Source of the DNA: Vairimorpha ceranae
Taxonomy: Eukaryota; Microsporidia; Nosematidae
Assembly: GCF_000988165.1 (NCBI RefSeq)
Contig: NW_020169363.1
Coordinates: 1-20,363 of the forward strand
DNA length: 20,363 bases
Direction of reading: 5' to 3'
Shown piece by piece: positions 9,707 to 17,740 of the stretch. The position numbers were made by a program, and so were the translations under genes. The stretch's first letter is position 1, and each line of letters begins with the position of its first letter. A model generated the notes under the pieces. It searched no databases and was not told where the DNA came from. It was given only the letters and a program-made list of their open reading frames with translations.

Positions 9707-11275
9707 ATGTTGTATTTATTTTTTAGCATATTTAAATTTATACAAACAAGTAACATTTTAGATGATGAAATGATAAAAAATAATATAAAAAAACAAATTG
9801 TTTCTATAGTTGAACAAAAAATTTATAAAAACGATTTTATTACTTTTGAAGATGCTGCCAAAGAGATGCATGCTTATGTTGTAAGAGAAACCAACGATCT
9901 TATTAAAATCAATATATGTCATGTTTTATCTTCATGCATAAATGATTATTTTTTTTATGTTGTTGATGAATATAGCTTAACTGATCAGAATTTATTTACC
10001 ATTTTTTTATTTTTTAAGAGCTTTGGGGTCGATAAAATATATTTAAATACTAGCATTTACGATTATTTTGCTTTTTCGTGTGAAAGCGAATGTGAAGCAT
10101 TATGTGATTTATTGAATCAGCTATCTTTTAAATCTAAAGGTCCATATTTTTTTTATGTCGACTATTTTAATGATTTTGAACATTTTCATAGTAATAAACG
10201 ATGTAATAATTCTAATTGTCAACATTCTGCAAAGTACCATCAAGATTATAAATTTTTTGATTTACGTTTATCTATCGATCACAAAACGGGATTTATGTTT
10301 TATATTAATTTAGACGACTTTGATTTTTCCTTATTATATAAAAAAAAGATTGAACTACAGTTTAAAGAGGACTGGCAAACAATATACGATTTTTTAAATA
10401 ACTTTAACTTAAATCAATCTTATAATTTTTTTGATATACCTTTGGGATTGTTTAAAAGTTTCTATACGTCTGAAAGTAGCAAAAAAATTCCTAGCATGTC
10501 ATTTTTACCAAGTTTTTTTGAAATTTACGGCAAAAAAGTTGTTTTTGATCAAAAGTTTGTTTACGAGATTGAATCAAATTCTTTAAATGGTTTTAAAATT
10601 AATATAGAAATTTATAAAAATTTACAAAAATTAGTAAATTTTATTCCTTCAATTAATTTTGTAGATGCTAGTTATATAGTTTTTACTATTTTTTCTCTTT
10701 CAGATAAACAAATTTACAGCTTACTTATGAGAAGATTACTTAATTCTAAGTTATCAGCTAAAAAAATATTATTTTTGGAACTATTATCTTATTTAAAAAT
10801 CATTAAAAGATCAGATATTAATTGGGTCTTGGCTTATAACACAGACATGACACAAAGTTTAATTTGTGATATTTTTAATACTTTTTTTGTTGACAAAATT
10901 GTAAAATCTATTGTAGGAGTTAAGTTTAAAAACAGAACAGGTGTATATTACATTTATGTATACATTATTCTTTATTATGAGTTAGAAGATTATATACATG
11001 AATGTGAGCTGAATGAAGAACTTAGTTGCAAATTACTTAAAGATTTTAGAGAAATACTTAAAGTTAAAGAATTTAAAAAATTTTTAAATAGTTATCAAAC
11101 TACGGCATTTAAGATAGCTGCTTTATTTTTTGAATTAATGACTAAACTGAAATTTTTAGACAATTCAGAACAAAACCTTTTGAATGAGTTTTATCATTTT
11201 ACACGGGTAGTCATAAATAAAATACAGAATAATGCTATTGTTTTAGACAATTTTTTACAAAATAAAGTTTATTAA
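9707..11275 (+). CDS. Unrecognised 522-residue protein with a Cys/His cluster
   Basis: I do not recognise the family. The frame is long and unbroken, with a C-run signal before its ATG, so it is a real gene. The protein is very rich in Phe, Tyr, Asn and Lys. The first 12 residues are hydrophobic apart from Lys10 and could be a weak signal peptide or anchor; no strong internal membrane segments stand out, although residues about 410-425 are aromatic and hydrophobic. Residues 166-178 hold C166-x4-C171-x-H173-x4-H178, a spacing that could bind a metal. The neighbouring minus-strand gene at 12044-12709 has nearly the same spacing. Cysteines also cluster at residues 125-133. The two genes converge across 768 bp. 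A lineage-specific protein is the most likely class. Confidence 0.75.
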   Translation: MLYLFFSIFKFIQTSNILDDEMIKNNIKKQIVSIVEQKIYKNDFITFEDAAKEMHAYVVRETNDLIKINICHVLSSCINDYFFYVVDEYSLTDQNLFTIFLFFKSFGVDKIYLNTSIYDYFAFSCESECEALCDLLNQLSFKSKGPYFFYVDYFNDFEHFHSNKRCNNSNCQHSAKYHQDYKFFDLRLSIDHKTGFMFYINLDDFDFSLLYKKKIELQFKEDWQTIYDFLNNFNLNQSYNFFDIPLGLFKSFYTSESSKKIPSMSFLPSFFEIYGKKVVFDQKFVYEIESNSLNGFKINIEIYKNLQKLVNFIPSINFVDASYIVFTIFSLSDKQIYSLLMRRLLNSKLSAKKILFLELLSYLKIIKRSDINWVLAYNTDMTQSLICDIFNTFFVDKIVKSIVGVKFKNRTGVYYIYVYIILYYELEDYIHECELNEELSCKLLKDFREILKVKEFKKFLNSYQTTAFKIAALFFELMTKLKFLDNSEQNLLNEFYHFTRVVINKIQNNAIVLDNFLQNKVY

Positions 11276-12043
11276 GCGATTTTGTATAACGTTTGTATTG
11301 TATAGCTACTATAACATTTTAATAAATTTACTGACATTTTTGACCGTCTTTAAAAATTTATTTAAAAGACCAAAGTACCTACATTTATCATAAATTAATT
11401 ATTATATTTTTTATTTTATTTAAAATATAAAAAAAAAATTGGTAAAAAAGAGTAAATAATTTTAGCATGAATAAAAAAGTAAATTAAAATTTTACTAGGA
11501 ATTTAGTAAATTACTGTATAAAATGCAACAAAGTCTCGTTAAATCAGGACAGTTACTAATTGTGATGAAAATTAAATGCTTTTTTTCTAGTTCTATAAAA
11601 TTTAATTTTTTAATTAAAAAATTATTTGTAAAATATTTAGAAGTGCTGCTATAAATCTTAACAAAAATACAATTTTAAGATTTTGTAAGTTAAACCCGTT
11701 ATCATTAATTTTAACAAAAAATAAATGTTTTTTTAAGAACCTAAAAATTTACAAAAATTATAGCAGATAGTTGTAAAAAACTTGTGGATGGCTAAAATCA
11801 AAGCTTGCAGCACGATAGATTTTAATTACAAAACAGTTCTATTATTTTTAACTTTCTATAAAAATTTTACATTTTATTATTTATTTGTTTATAAACAAAA
11901 TATATTTTGATTAATTAAAAACAAAACAAACATAATTTTTAAAGGCATAAATCAGGTTCTAGTTGAAAATACTACTTTTGTTTAAATAAGATTAATTTAG
12001 ATATTATGTCAAAACTTAATAAAAAATATTAAATATTAGCTTT
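11276..12043. other. Intergenic region between convergent genes
   Basis: AT-rich sequence between the 3' ends of two genes, with no coding frame or RNA recognised. It contains the 16-bp palindrome at 11884-11899. Several A and T runs could serve as transcript ends, but no specific terminator stands out. Confidence 0.6.
11884..11899. repeat. 16-bp perfect palindrome, copy 1
   Basis: TTTGTTTATAAACAAA reads identically on both strands and recurs exactly at 13424-13439. It contains two overlapping TGTTTA/TAAACA half-sites, the core bound by forkhead-type factors; any such binding is inference. Confidence 0.5.
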
Positions 12044-12709
12044 TTATGTAATAACTTTATATTCAGAAATTTCATATAAATATCTTATATTAATAGGTTC
12101 TTGGCACAATACATACCTTATTATATCAATTTTATTCTTTTTTCTTTCATTTATAATTTTTTGTAGTATCTGTTGTAATTCAGGCACATTATATTTTTTT
12201 AGTATTTTTTTTAAAATCTCTATTCTTTCATATTCTTCAAAATTCTGTAGTAATTTTTTGTAATCAAATGGCCCATCGCAAAAGATATCATATGCCATTT
12301 TTAAAATTTCTTCTAAGGATTTATCATTTGAAAATAATTTATGATATCTGCAATATCTATGTGTGCAAATTATATCAGTACATTTACTACTACATATGTT
12401 TTTGTTAACTTTAATAGGTATAATAACATCTTTAATATTTTTATATTTATATTTTAATATATCAAATATTATATGTGTGTATTCAAAAGATCCACTTATA
12501 TTATATTCATTAAAATATATCATATAAGATATGTATTCGTAAGGTAAGGCAAATTTTGAATTTCTTTTTATAAAACAAAAGCCTTCCCTGTACATTTTTC
12601 TGTTATAAAAATAATCTGCAATAGCATTTACAATTTCAAAAGGGTCAGTAGTCTGTGACATATTTAGTTTAGCTAGAATATCTAAATCAGATGTAGAAAG
12701 ATTTAACAT
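12044..12709 (-). CDS. Unrecognised 221-residue protein with a Cys/His cluster
   Basis: I do not recognise the family. The frame is intact and the ATG at 12709 follows CCCCTTGT, which supports both the start and real expression. Residues 106-123 hold C106-x3-C110-x4-C115-x-H117-x2-C120-x2-H123, a plausible metal-binding cluster. Within it, C110-x4-C115-x-H117-x5-H123 nearly repeats the spacing seen in the convergent 522-residue gene. The C-terminal third (about 150-195) is charged and probably helical, with a run LQQILQKIINERKKNK. There is no signal peptide or membrane segment. It is transcribed away from the Ste24-like gene at 13462, leaving about 750 bp between the two starts. The cluster could help fold the protein or bind nucleic acid or a partner; none of this is shown. 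Confidence 0.75.
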   Translation of the reverse strand: MLNLSTSDLDILAKLNMSQTTDPFEIVNAIADYFYNRKMYREGFCFIKRNSKFALPYEYISYMIYFNEYNISGSFEYTHIIFDILKYKYKNIKDVIIPIKVNKNICSSKCTDIICTHRYCRYHKLFSNDKSLEEILKMAYDIFCDGPFDYKKLLQNFEEYERIEILKKILKKYNVPELQQILQKIINERKKNKIDIIRYVLCQEPINIRYLYEISEYKVIT

Positions 12710-12713
12710 ACAA

Positions 12714-12717
12714 GGGG
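12714..12717 (-). promoter_or_regulatory. CCC-like start signal of the 221-residue gene
   Basis: On the minus strand CCCC ends 4 nt before the ATG at 12709, matching the signal at 4766 and 9699. Confidence 0.6.
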
Positions 12718-13174
12718 AAAATTTTAATAATTTTATTTATAAATTTTTTTTTATTAAATATTAAAGTGCTTTATCAATATTTTATTTAATCCTATACCGA
12801 GGCATAAAAGATTACCAGTGCTTTAAATCAATCCTTTTCAGCTTATTTAGTCATTTATACCTTTTTTTGTTTACCTCATTCAGGCCTTACAATGCCATTT
12901 AAGAACATAACGGAATTAAGACTTAATGTGCTCTTAAATATATTCTTTACATTTCAGAATTACATATTTAAAGTATCATGTTATTTAGTTTTTTTAAACT
13001 ATTCTTGGCGTTTAACAACTAATACAATTCTAATGCGCAAATTTATCACCCTATGCCTTTTGTGTTTATATCACATGTATGCTTATAATAAATTTTCAAC
13101 TAATTATTCTATTTAAATTTGTTACAAAAACATAAAAATCTACATACACTACTAATTTAAAAAAGGATTCATTC

Positions 13175-13285
13175 TGTTAGGATAAAACATGGGTTTATTT
13201 AATGATTATTATTTATATAACAGGCATGTCAAAACCATCAACCCAATACTGCTGATTGACATGTCTACATCTTTACTGTTCTACA
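13175..13285 (-). mobile_element. Solo-LTR-like insert, 111 bp, copy B
   Basis: Read on the minus strand it begins TGTAGAACAG and ends TCCTAACA. It matches copy A at 1500-1610 over the whole 111 bp with a limited number of differences. It is flanked by CATTC at 13170-13174 and again at 13286-13290, a perfect 5-bp target duplication. Inside, GTTATATAAA and AAATAAACCCATG are conserved with copy A. TG...CA ends with 5-bp duplications are typical of Ty1/Ty3 LTRs; no internal region is attached, so a solo LTR formed by recombination is the simplest reading. Confidence 0.8.
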
Positions 13286-13423
13286 CATTCAATATTGTTA
13301 AGCAAAGTACTATAAAAATGTTTTTTGTTTTTACTTGTCTAAATATAAATTTAAATTTAATAAAAAAGATATGTTATATTTTAACAAGCATTTAATTAAA
13401 TCTTTTTTTTATTTTGATGCTTT

Positions 13424-13439
13424 TTTGTTTATAAACAAA
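13424..13439. promoter_or_regulatory. 16-bp perfect palindrome, copy 2, upstream of Ste24-like gene
   Basis: The exact palindrome of 11884-11899 recurs 22 bp before the ATG at 13462, a gene with no C-run or G-run signal. It could be a protein-binding site for that promoter, but its role is unproven. Confidence 0.4.
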
Positions 13440-13461
13440 TAAACTTTTTAAACATAAATTT

Positions 13462-14688
13462 ATGAAAAAACAAATGAACAACACTTTAAAATATTTTGCA
13501 TACATTTCATTACTTATTCATTTTTCAATAATATCATATGAAATACTAAGACTGTTCTTTATAAATATTCCAAAATATTTATCAATGTACGATCTTTCTT
13601 CAAATAGAACTGGTTATTTAGTATTTTTAATTAAATGTCTAGTTAAAATAGCCATTCATATTTGTATAGTAAAAGTTGTAGATATTAAATACAAAGAAGA
13701 AGAAGTTAAATTAGAGCAAGTGTTTAATAATGAATTACAAGAAAAAGAAGAAATTATTAAAACAGAATTATATGAATTTAATAAACAGGTAGACTCATCT
13801 GCCACTACAAGATGGAATTACATTAGAAAGGTTTTGTATCCTTATAAAGCACACATTACAGTGTATTTGTACATTATAGCCAATAATCTTTCTCATCCTA
13901 ATTTAGTGCTATTTATATTAGCACCATACATCATGTATAAGGTATTATATAGACTATATTCTAAACATAAATATTATAAAATATTTATATGGCCTCTATT
14001 CGCAGGACTAGCTTCTGTACTGTACAGTTTTCTACAATTAAAAAAGAGTAATATAAAAGTTATAGATTACAATAATATACCTTTAGATATTTTAGAATAT
14101 TTTATTAAAAGAAATTACGAAGTAGTAATTTGTAAAGTTGAAGCCGACTTTTACAATGTGGGTGTAATAGGCTTTATGAACTCTGTGGCTATATTTATAT
14201 TTGGTGATATTTGGAAATTACTTTCTAAAAATGAATTTAGAAGTGTATTGTACCATGAAATAGGGCATATAGTAAATAAAAGTATCTTATATAGAGTAAT
14301 TATCTCTAAAGCAATCAGTATATCAATGTACGTGATAGAGTTTATTATGATTGCATGTAGTAAAAAGCTAATAAAACCATTACAAAATAATGAGGATGTA
14401 GAGAGAAGTAATCGTGATTATGTAAATAACCTTATAATGCTATTTATACTTATAAGTGTAACAATTATTCCATATTTAGAGATGATAAATAACATTTATT
14501 CAAATATAGACGAGACAGAAGCTGATAGATATAGTGTCTCTAAGCACGATAGAAAACATTTAATTAATGCATTAATAAAACTTACTGTAGAAAATAATGC
14601 ATATATAGACTCATCACAGCTATTTAATTACATGTACTTTGATCATCCATCACTGAAAAGACGGATAGAAATAATTAATGATATGTAA
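13462..14688 (+). CDS. Ste24-like CAAX prenyl protease (M48 zinc metalloprotease)
   Basis: Proteins of this family sit in the ER and nuclear membranes and cut the last three residues from prenylated CAAX proteins; in yeast Ste24 also trims the a-factor precursor. The 408-residue protein carries the zinc site HEIGH (265-269), the E351-T-E-A-D355 block that provides the third ligand, and the C-terminal HPSLKRRI (395-402) typical of M48. Hydrophobic segments at about 9-33, 51-74, 132-164, 174-192, 280-298 and 322-342 fit a multi-pass membrane enzyme. It is somewhat shorter than yeast Ste24 (about 450). M48B/HtpX-like enzymes are the alternative, but the layout favours Ste24. The ATG at 13462 is the first in frame; Met5 is an alternative. 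No C-run precedes it. Confidence 0.85.
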   Translation: MKKQMNNTLKYFAYISLLIHFSIISYEILRLFFINIPKYLSMYDLSSNRTGYLVFLIKCLVKIAIHICIVKVVDIKYKEEEVKLEQVFNNELQEKEEIIKTELYEFNKQVDSSATTRWNYIRKVLYPYKAHITVYLYIIANNLSHPNLVLFILAPYIMYKVLYRLYSKHKYYKIFIWPLFAGLASVLYSFLQLKKSNIKVIDYNNIPLDILEYFIKRNYEVVICKVEADFYNVGVIGFMNSVAIFIFGDIWKLLSKNEFRSVLYHEIGHIVNKSILYRVIISKAISISMYVIEFIMIACSKKLIKPLQNNEDVERSNRDYVNNLIMLFILISVTIIPYLEMINNIYSNIDETEADRYSVSKHDRKHLINALIKLTVENNAYIDSSQLFNYMYFDHPSLKRRIEIINDM

Positions 14689-15616
14689 ATTAAAAGCATA
14701 TTTTAAAGACATTAAGTAAAAAATTATATTTAAAAAAATATATTGAAAAATATTAAAATCTATTCCTTGTAAAAAATAAAAGTAATAGTTTATTAACCCT
14801 TACAAAATATTCTTTTATTGTAATAATATAATCTTAAAGTCATATTAATTAATATAAATTGAAATTATCATAGCATCTTTATTTTTGTGTTGTTAACCTT
14901 TTTAAAACATTTATAATTTCTAAAAAATAATACATTTTTAAAAGAAAGAATAATTTAACATATCAATTAAAATTAAATACATACTTCTAAGTTGCTAAGT
15001 ATTTTATGTGACAATAAAACATCTGAGATATTTAGACTTTTGTAAATACACGTTAGTTTATAAAAACTTTTGCAAAATCAAATTTAAACTTGTCAGTTCG
15101 TGCAAAAAATACTTTATAAAATTTTTTTACTGCTAACATTTACAAACTTCGTAAAAAATTAAAACAAAAAGAATAAGGAGAAATACCAAAGTTGATGAAT
15201 GGAAACCATCAAAAATATAATTTATTAAAAGCTTTATATCATAAATAATTGTACCTAATATTTTAGTTAATAAATTAAAATTGCATTTTTTTGACATTTG
15301 TCAATACTGTCAAAAATATCACAAACGGTAAAATTTTTGACAGGTAAATTAATTTAAAAACAATAAATTATTTTTTATCTTTAATTAATCATTAAATGCT
15401 GTTTTCTAAAAAACCAATTAAAACCAATTTAAAATAAAATTTTTGACATGTGAAATAATCTATAAGACATCATCTATTAATAATTTTAATCTATATTATC
15501 ATGTATATATTTATTTTGATCAAACGTATTCAAATGTCATACAGCTCAATTTTATAAAATAATGGTTTTTAATTTAAAAATTCTCCTTTCTAATATAAAT
15601 AATTTTTTTTTGTGCA
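14689..15616. other. AT-rich intergenic region with a repeated TTTTTGACA motif
   Basis: No coding frame is supported. A short out-of-frame ATG at 15562 runs into a stop at the ABC transporter start. The motif cluster at 15288-15448 is the only clear structure. Confidence 0.6.
15288..15448. promoter_or_regulatory. Four copies of TTTTTGACA upstream of the ABC transporter
   Basis: Direct copies lie at 15288-15296, 15334-15342 and 15440-15448, and an inverted copy (TGTCAAAAA) at 15308-15316. The first and second in order form a 9-bp hairpin. The last two sit in longer similar stretches (AAATTTTTGACA followed by GGT or TGT). The cluster ends 172 bp before the ATG at 15621. It may be an upstream regulatory array or a transposon remnant. 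Confidence 0.4.
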
Positions 15617-15619
15617 GGG
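15617..15619 (+). promoter_or_regulatory. GGG-like start signal of the ABC transporter
   Basis: CAGGG ends 1 nt before the ATG at 15621. A G-run variant of the microsporidian signal is known, so this supports 15621 as the start over the upstream in-frame GTG at 15612. Confidence 0.45.
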
Positions 15620-15620
15620 T

Positions 15621-17567
15621 ATGACTGATTGCAAAAACATTCTTACTTATGAAAACTTAGTGTATGAGGTAAAAAATAAAGATAAAAAGATTCATACAGA
15701 ATATGCTAGGATTATTAATGGCCTGTCAGGAGAAGTCAAGTCGGGAAGAATCACTGCCGTTATGGGAGCAAGTGGATGTGGTAAAACTCATTTTTTTGAG
15801 TTGCTTATTGGTAGTTTATCATCAAATTGCAAAACATCAGGCATTATTACATATAATGGTCAAGAAAGAGATTGGAAAAAATGGATTAAAATGATAGCAT
15901 TTTTACCACAGGATGATATTTACTATCCAGATTATACATTATACGAATCTATTATGTATAACCTATCATTTGATAGCAGTAAGACGCAAAAAGAAAAAGA
16001 AGCACTTGCAAATCAAGCAATGAAAAATAGTTCTATTTTTCATAAAAAAGATGCGCCTTTAAAAACTTTGTCTGGAGGCGAAAGAAAAAGAGCTATGATA
16101 GCAATTACATTGGCTAATAAACCAGAAATACTTATATTGGACGAACCAACTACAGGCTTAGATTCTAACAGTGCCCTTATAATCGTAGAAAATTTAAAGG
16201 CATATGCTGAGAAAAATGATAAAATAGTTATAATGACTGTGCATCAGCCTGGTCAGGGGCTTTACTATTTATTCGGCGATCTAATTTTTTTAACCAAAGG
16301 AGGTCTTTTTTATTCCGGTGCTGCTGATAAAATAGCTGGTTTTTTGATAAATAATGGGATCGAGCCTTTAAAACATATGTCTATTTCTGAATTCTTGTTT
16401 GTGCTTCATTCTAAGGATGAGAATTCGCAAGTAGCCATAAAATACGACCCAATTGTAAAAGAAATTGAGCGAAAGAATGCTTCAGAACAACTTTTTTTGC
16501 CGCAGTCGTGCAATAATAATAGTGTTATTATTAATAATTTTAGTATTAGGCATTCTTTTATATTATTTAATCATAATGCAAAACTACTTTTAAAAGGACA
16601 TATGTTGATAAGAACATTATTCGTTTTCATTTTATTCGCTTCGTTATTCATTTTTTTAGCATTTTTTGGAGATTTTACAAAAATTGTGAAATTTTTCGCC
16701 AACAGCAGCCGCATTGATTTTAAAAATCTTAAATTAAGCGAAAAATTTGCGTTAGCCTATCTTCTTTATTTAAATGAATTTATATCAAGTGTTATTATCT
16801 ATACTATGTTTTTTAGTATTAATGTACAACAACATATTATTTGGTCGCTGGAAATATTTACAGGTAAGTATTCGGTCTATTCTCATTTATTCTACAGATT
16901 TTTAGAGAAATTTTTGGTCTGTATGTTTTTCCTGTCCATAGATTTTATTAATCATTTGTTTTTGAACAAAGGATTTGCAATACCCTTGGAGATTATGTTA
17001 ATGCTCTATGGTGTTATTATAATATCTTTGTCTTTGTTGATTTTCGTTAACTTATTAATATCTTCACTACCTTTGAGAGAAAATTTTTTACTCTTGTTGC
17101 AGGCATTACACAATTATCTAATTTTATCACCTCATTCAATATTTCACGCTTTACTAAAAGAAGGGTTAAAAGAAATGTTAAAAAAATATATCAAAACAGG
17201 TTATCTCATAATGAATTGCTATTTTTTATTTCCAACTTTTAATTTTGATGCGTGGGCGAATATTGTAACGAGGTCTAAAGAAATAGAACACAAAAATAGA
17301 GATTTGGATCTTTTTTTTAAAATTATAGTAAAATCTGACCTTAAAAAGGATATCTTTTATATTCTTTGTCATGGCACACCAGAATATTTATTCCCAAGTT
17401 ATTCCACTGATGCTAATTTTATACTATCGATATTTGATATAAAAATTACTCCATTTATTCTTAAGCTACTTATTCCTATAACAAGCATTTTTTGTTTAAC
17501 CCTCGTATTTTTGGGTGTTAAATGGAGTAAGGTCCCTAACATTAGAACAATTTTAGCAAAAAAATAA
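15621..17567 (+). CDS. ABCG (White/PDR-type) half-transporter
   Basis: A membrane transporter with one ATP-binding domain followed by one membrane domain, so it must pair to work. The 648 residues show Walker A GASGCGKT (49-56), the Q-loop Gln97, signature LSGGE (150-154) followed by RKR, Walker B LILDEP with Asp174 and Glu175, and the H-loop His208 in TVHQPGQ. This nucleotide-first order defines ABCG. About six membrane segments follow from near residue 325 to 640, for example around LFVFILFASLFIFLAFF, FISSVIIYTMFF and the final ILKLLIPITSIFCL stretch. The substrate cannot be read from sequence; ABCG relatives move lipids or small molecules, and microsporidia hold several. An in-frame GTG at 15612 would add three residues but is not a credible eukaryotic start. 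The plus-strand frame at 15703-15894 is a shadow. Confidence 0.93.
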   Translation: MTDCKNILTYENLVYEVKNKDKKIHTEYARIINGLSGEVKSGRITAVMGASGCGKTHFFELLIGSLSSNCKTSGIITYNGQERDWKKWIKMIAFLPQDDIYYPDYTLYESIMYNLSFDSSKTQKEKEALANQAMKNSSIFHKKDAPLKTLSGGERKRAMIAITLANKPEILILDEPTTGLDSNSALIIVENLKAYAEKNDKIVIMTVHQPGQGLYYLFGDLIFLTKGGLFYSGAADKIAGFLINNGIEPLKHMSISEFLFVLHSKDENSQVAIKYDPIVKEIERKNASEQLFLPQSCNNNSVIINNFSIRHSFILFNHNAKLLLKGHMLIRTLFVFILFASLFIFLAFFGDFTKIVKFFANSSRIDFKNLKLSEKFALAYLLYLNEFISSVIIYTMFFSINVQQHIIWSLEIFTGKYSVYSHLFYRFLEKFLVCMFFLSIDFINHLFLNKGFAIPLEIMLMLYGVIIISLSLLIFVNLLISSLPLRENFLLLLQALHNYLILSPHSIFHALLKEGLKEMLKKYIKTGYLIMNCYFLFPTFNFDAWANIVTRSKEIEHKNRDLDLFFKIIVKSDLKKDIFYILCHGTPEYLFPSYSTDANFILSIFDIKITPFILKLLIPITSIFCLTLVFLGVKWSKVPNIRTILAKK

Positions 17568-17740
17568 ATAATTTTTATTTTACAAACGTAAATTTTGTTA
17601 CATATAGTTATCTAAGTTTTAATTTATTACAAATATTAAAGATGTAACTATAATTTTTGCATTTTCTAATATTTTGATTTTTATGTAGCATTAGTTATTT
17701 TGATTTTAGGTTTTATGAATCAACATCGACGTAGCCATGA

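Larger units (their letters stand above)
12718..13461. other. Intergenic region between divergent genes, holding the LTR-like repeat
   Basis: Apart from the repeat at 13175-13285 and the palindrome at 13424-13439, no feature is supported. The plus-strand frames at 12892-13116 and 13189-13395 lack C-run signals in a useful position and encode no recognisable motif; the second begins inside the repeat. Confidence 0.6.

Noticed and set aside
12892..13116. 74-codon open frame with hydrophobic residues
   Set aside because: No C-run signal and no recognisable family; hydrophobic composition is expected of T-rich sequence.
15612..15620. GTG as the start of the ABC transporter
   Set aside because: A eukaryotic gene is unlikely to use GTG; the ATG at 15621 follows a G-run signal.
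15590..15620. Intron 3' splice site (T-run then GTGCAG) before the ABC gene
   Set aside because: No matching 5' site or upstream exon in frame; the ATG at 15621 gives a complete ABCG protein.
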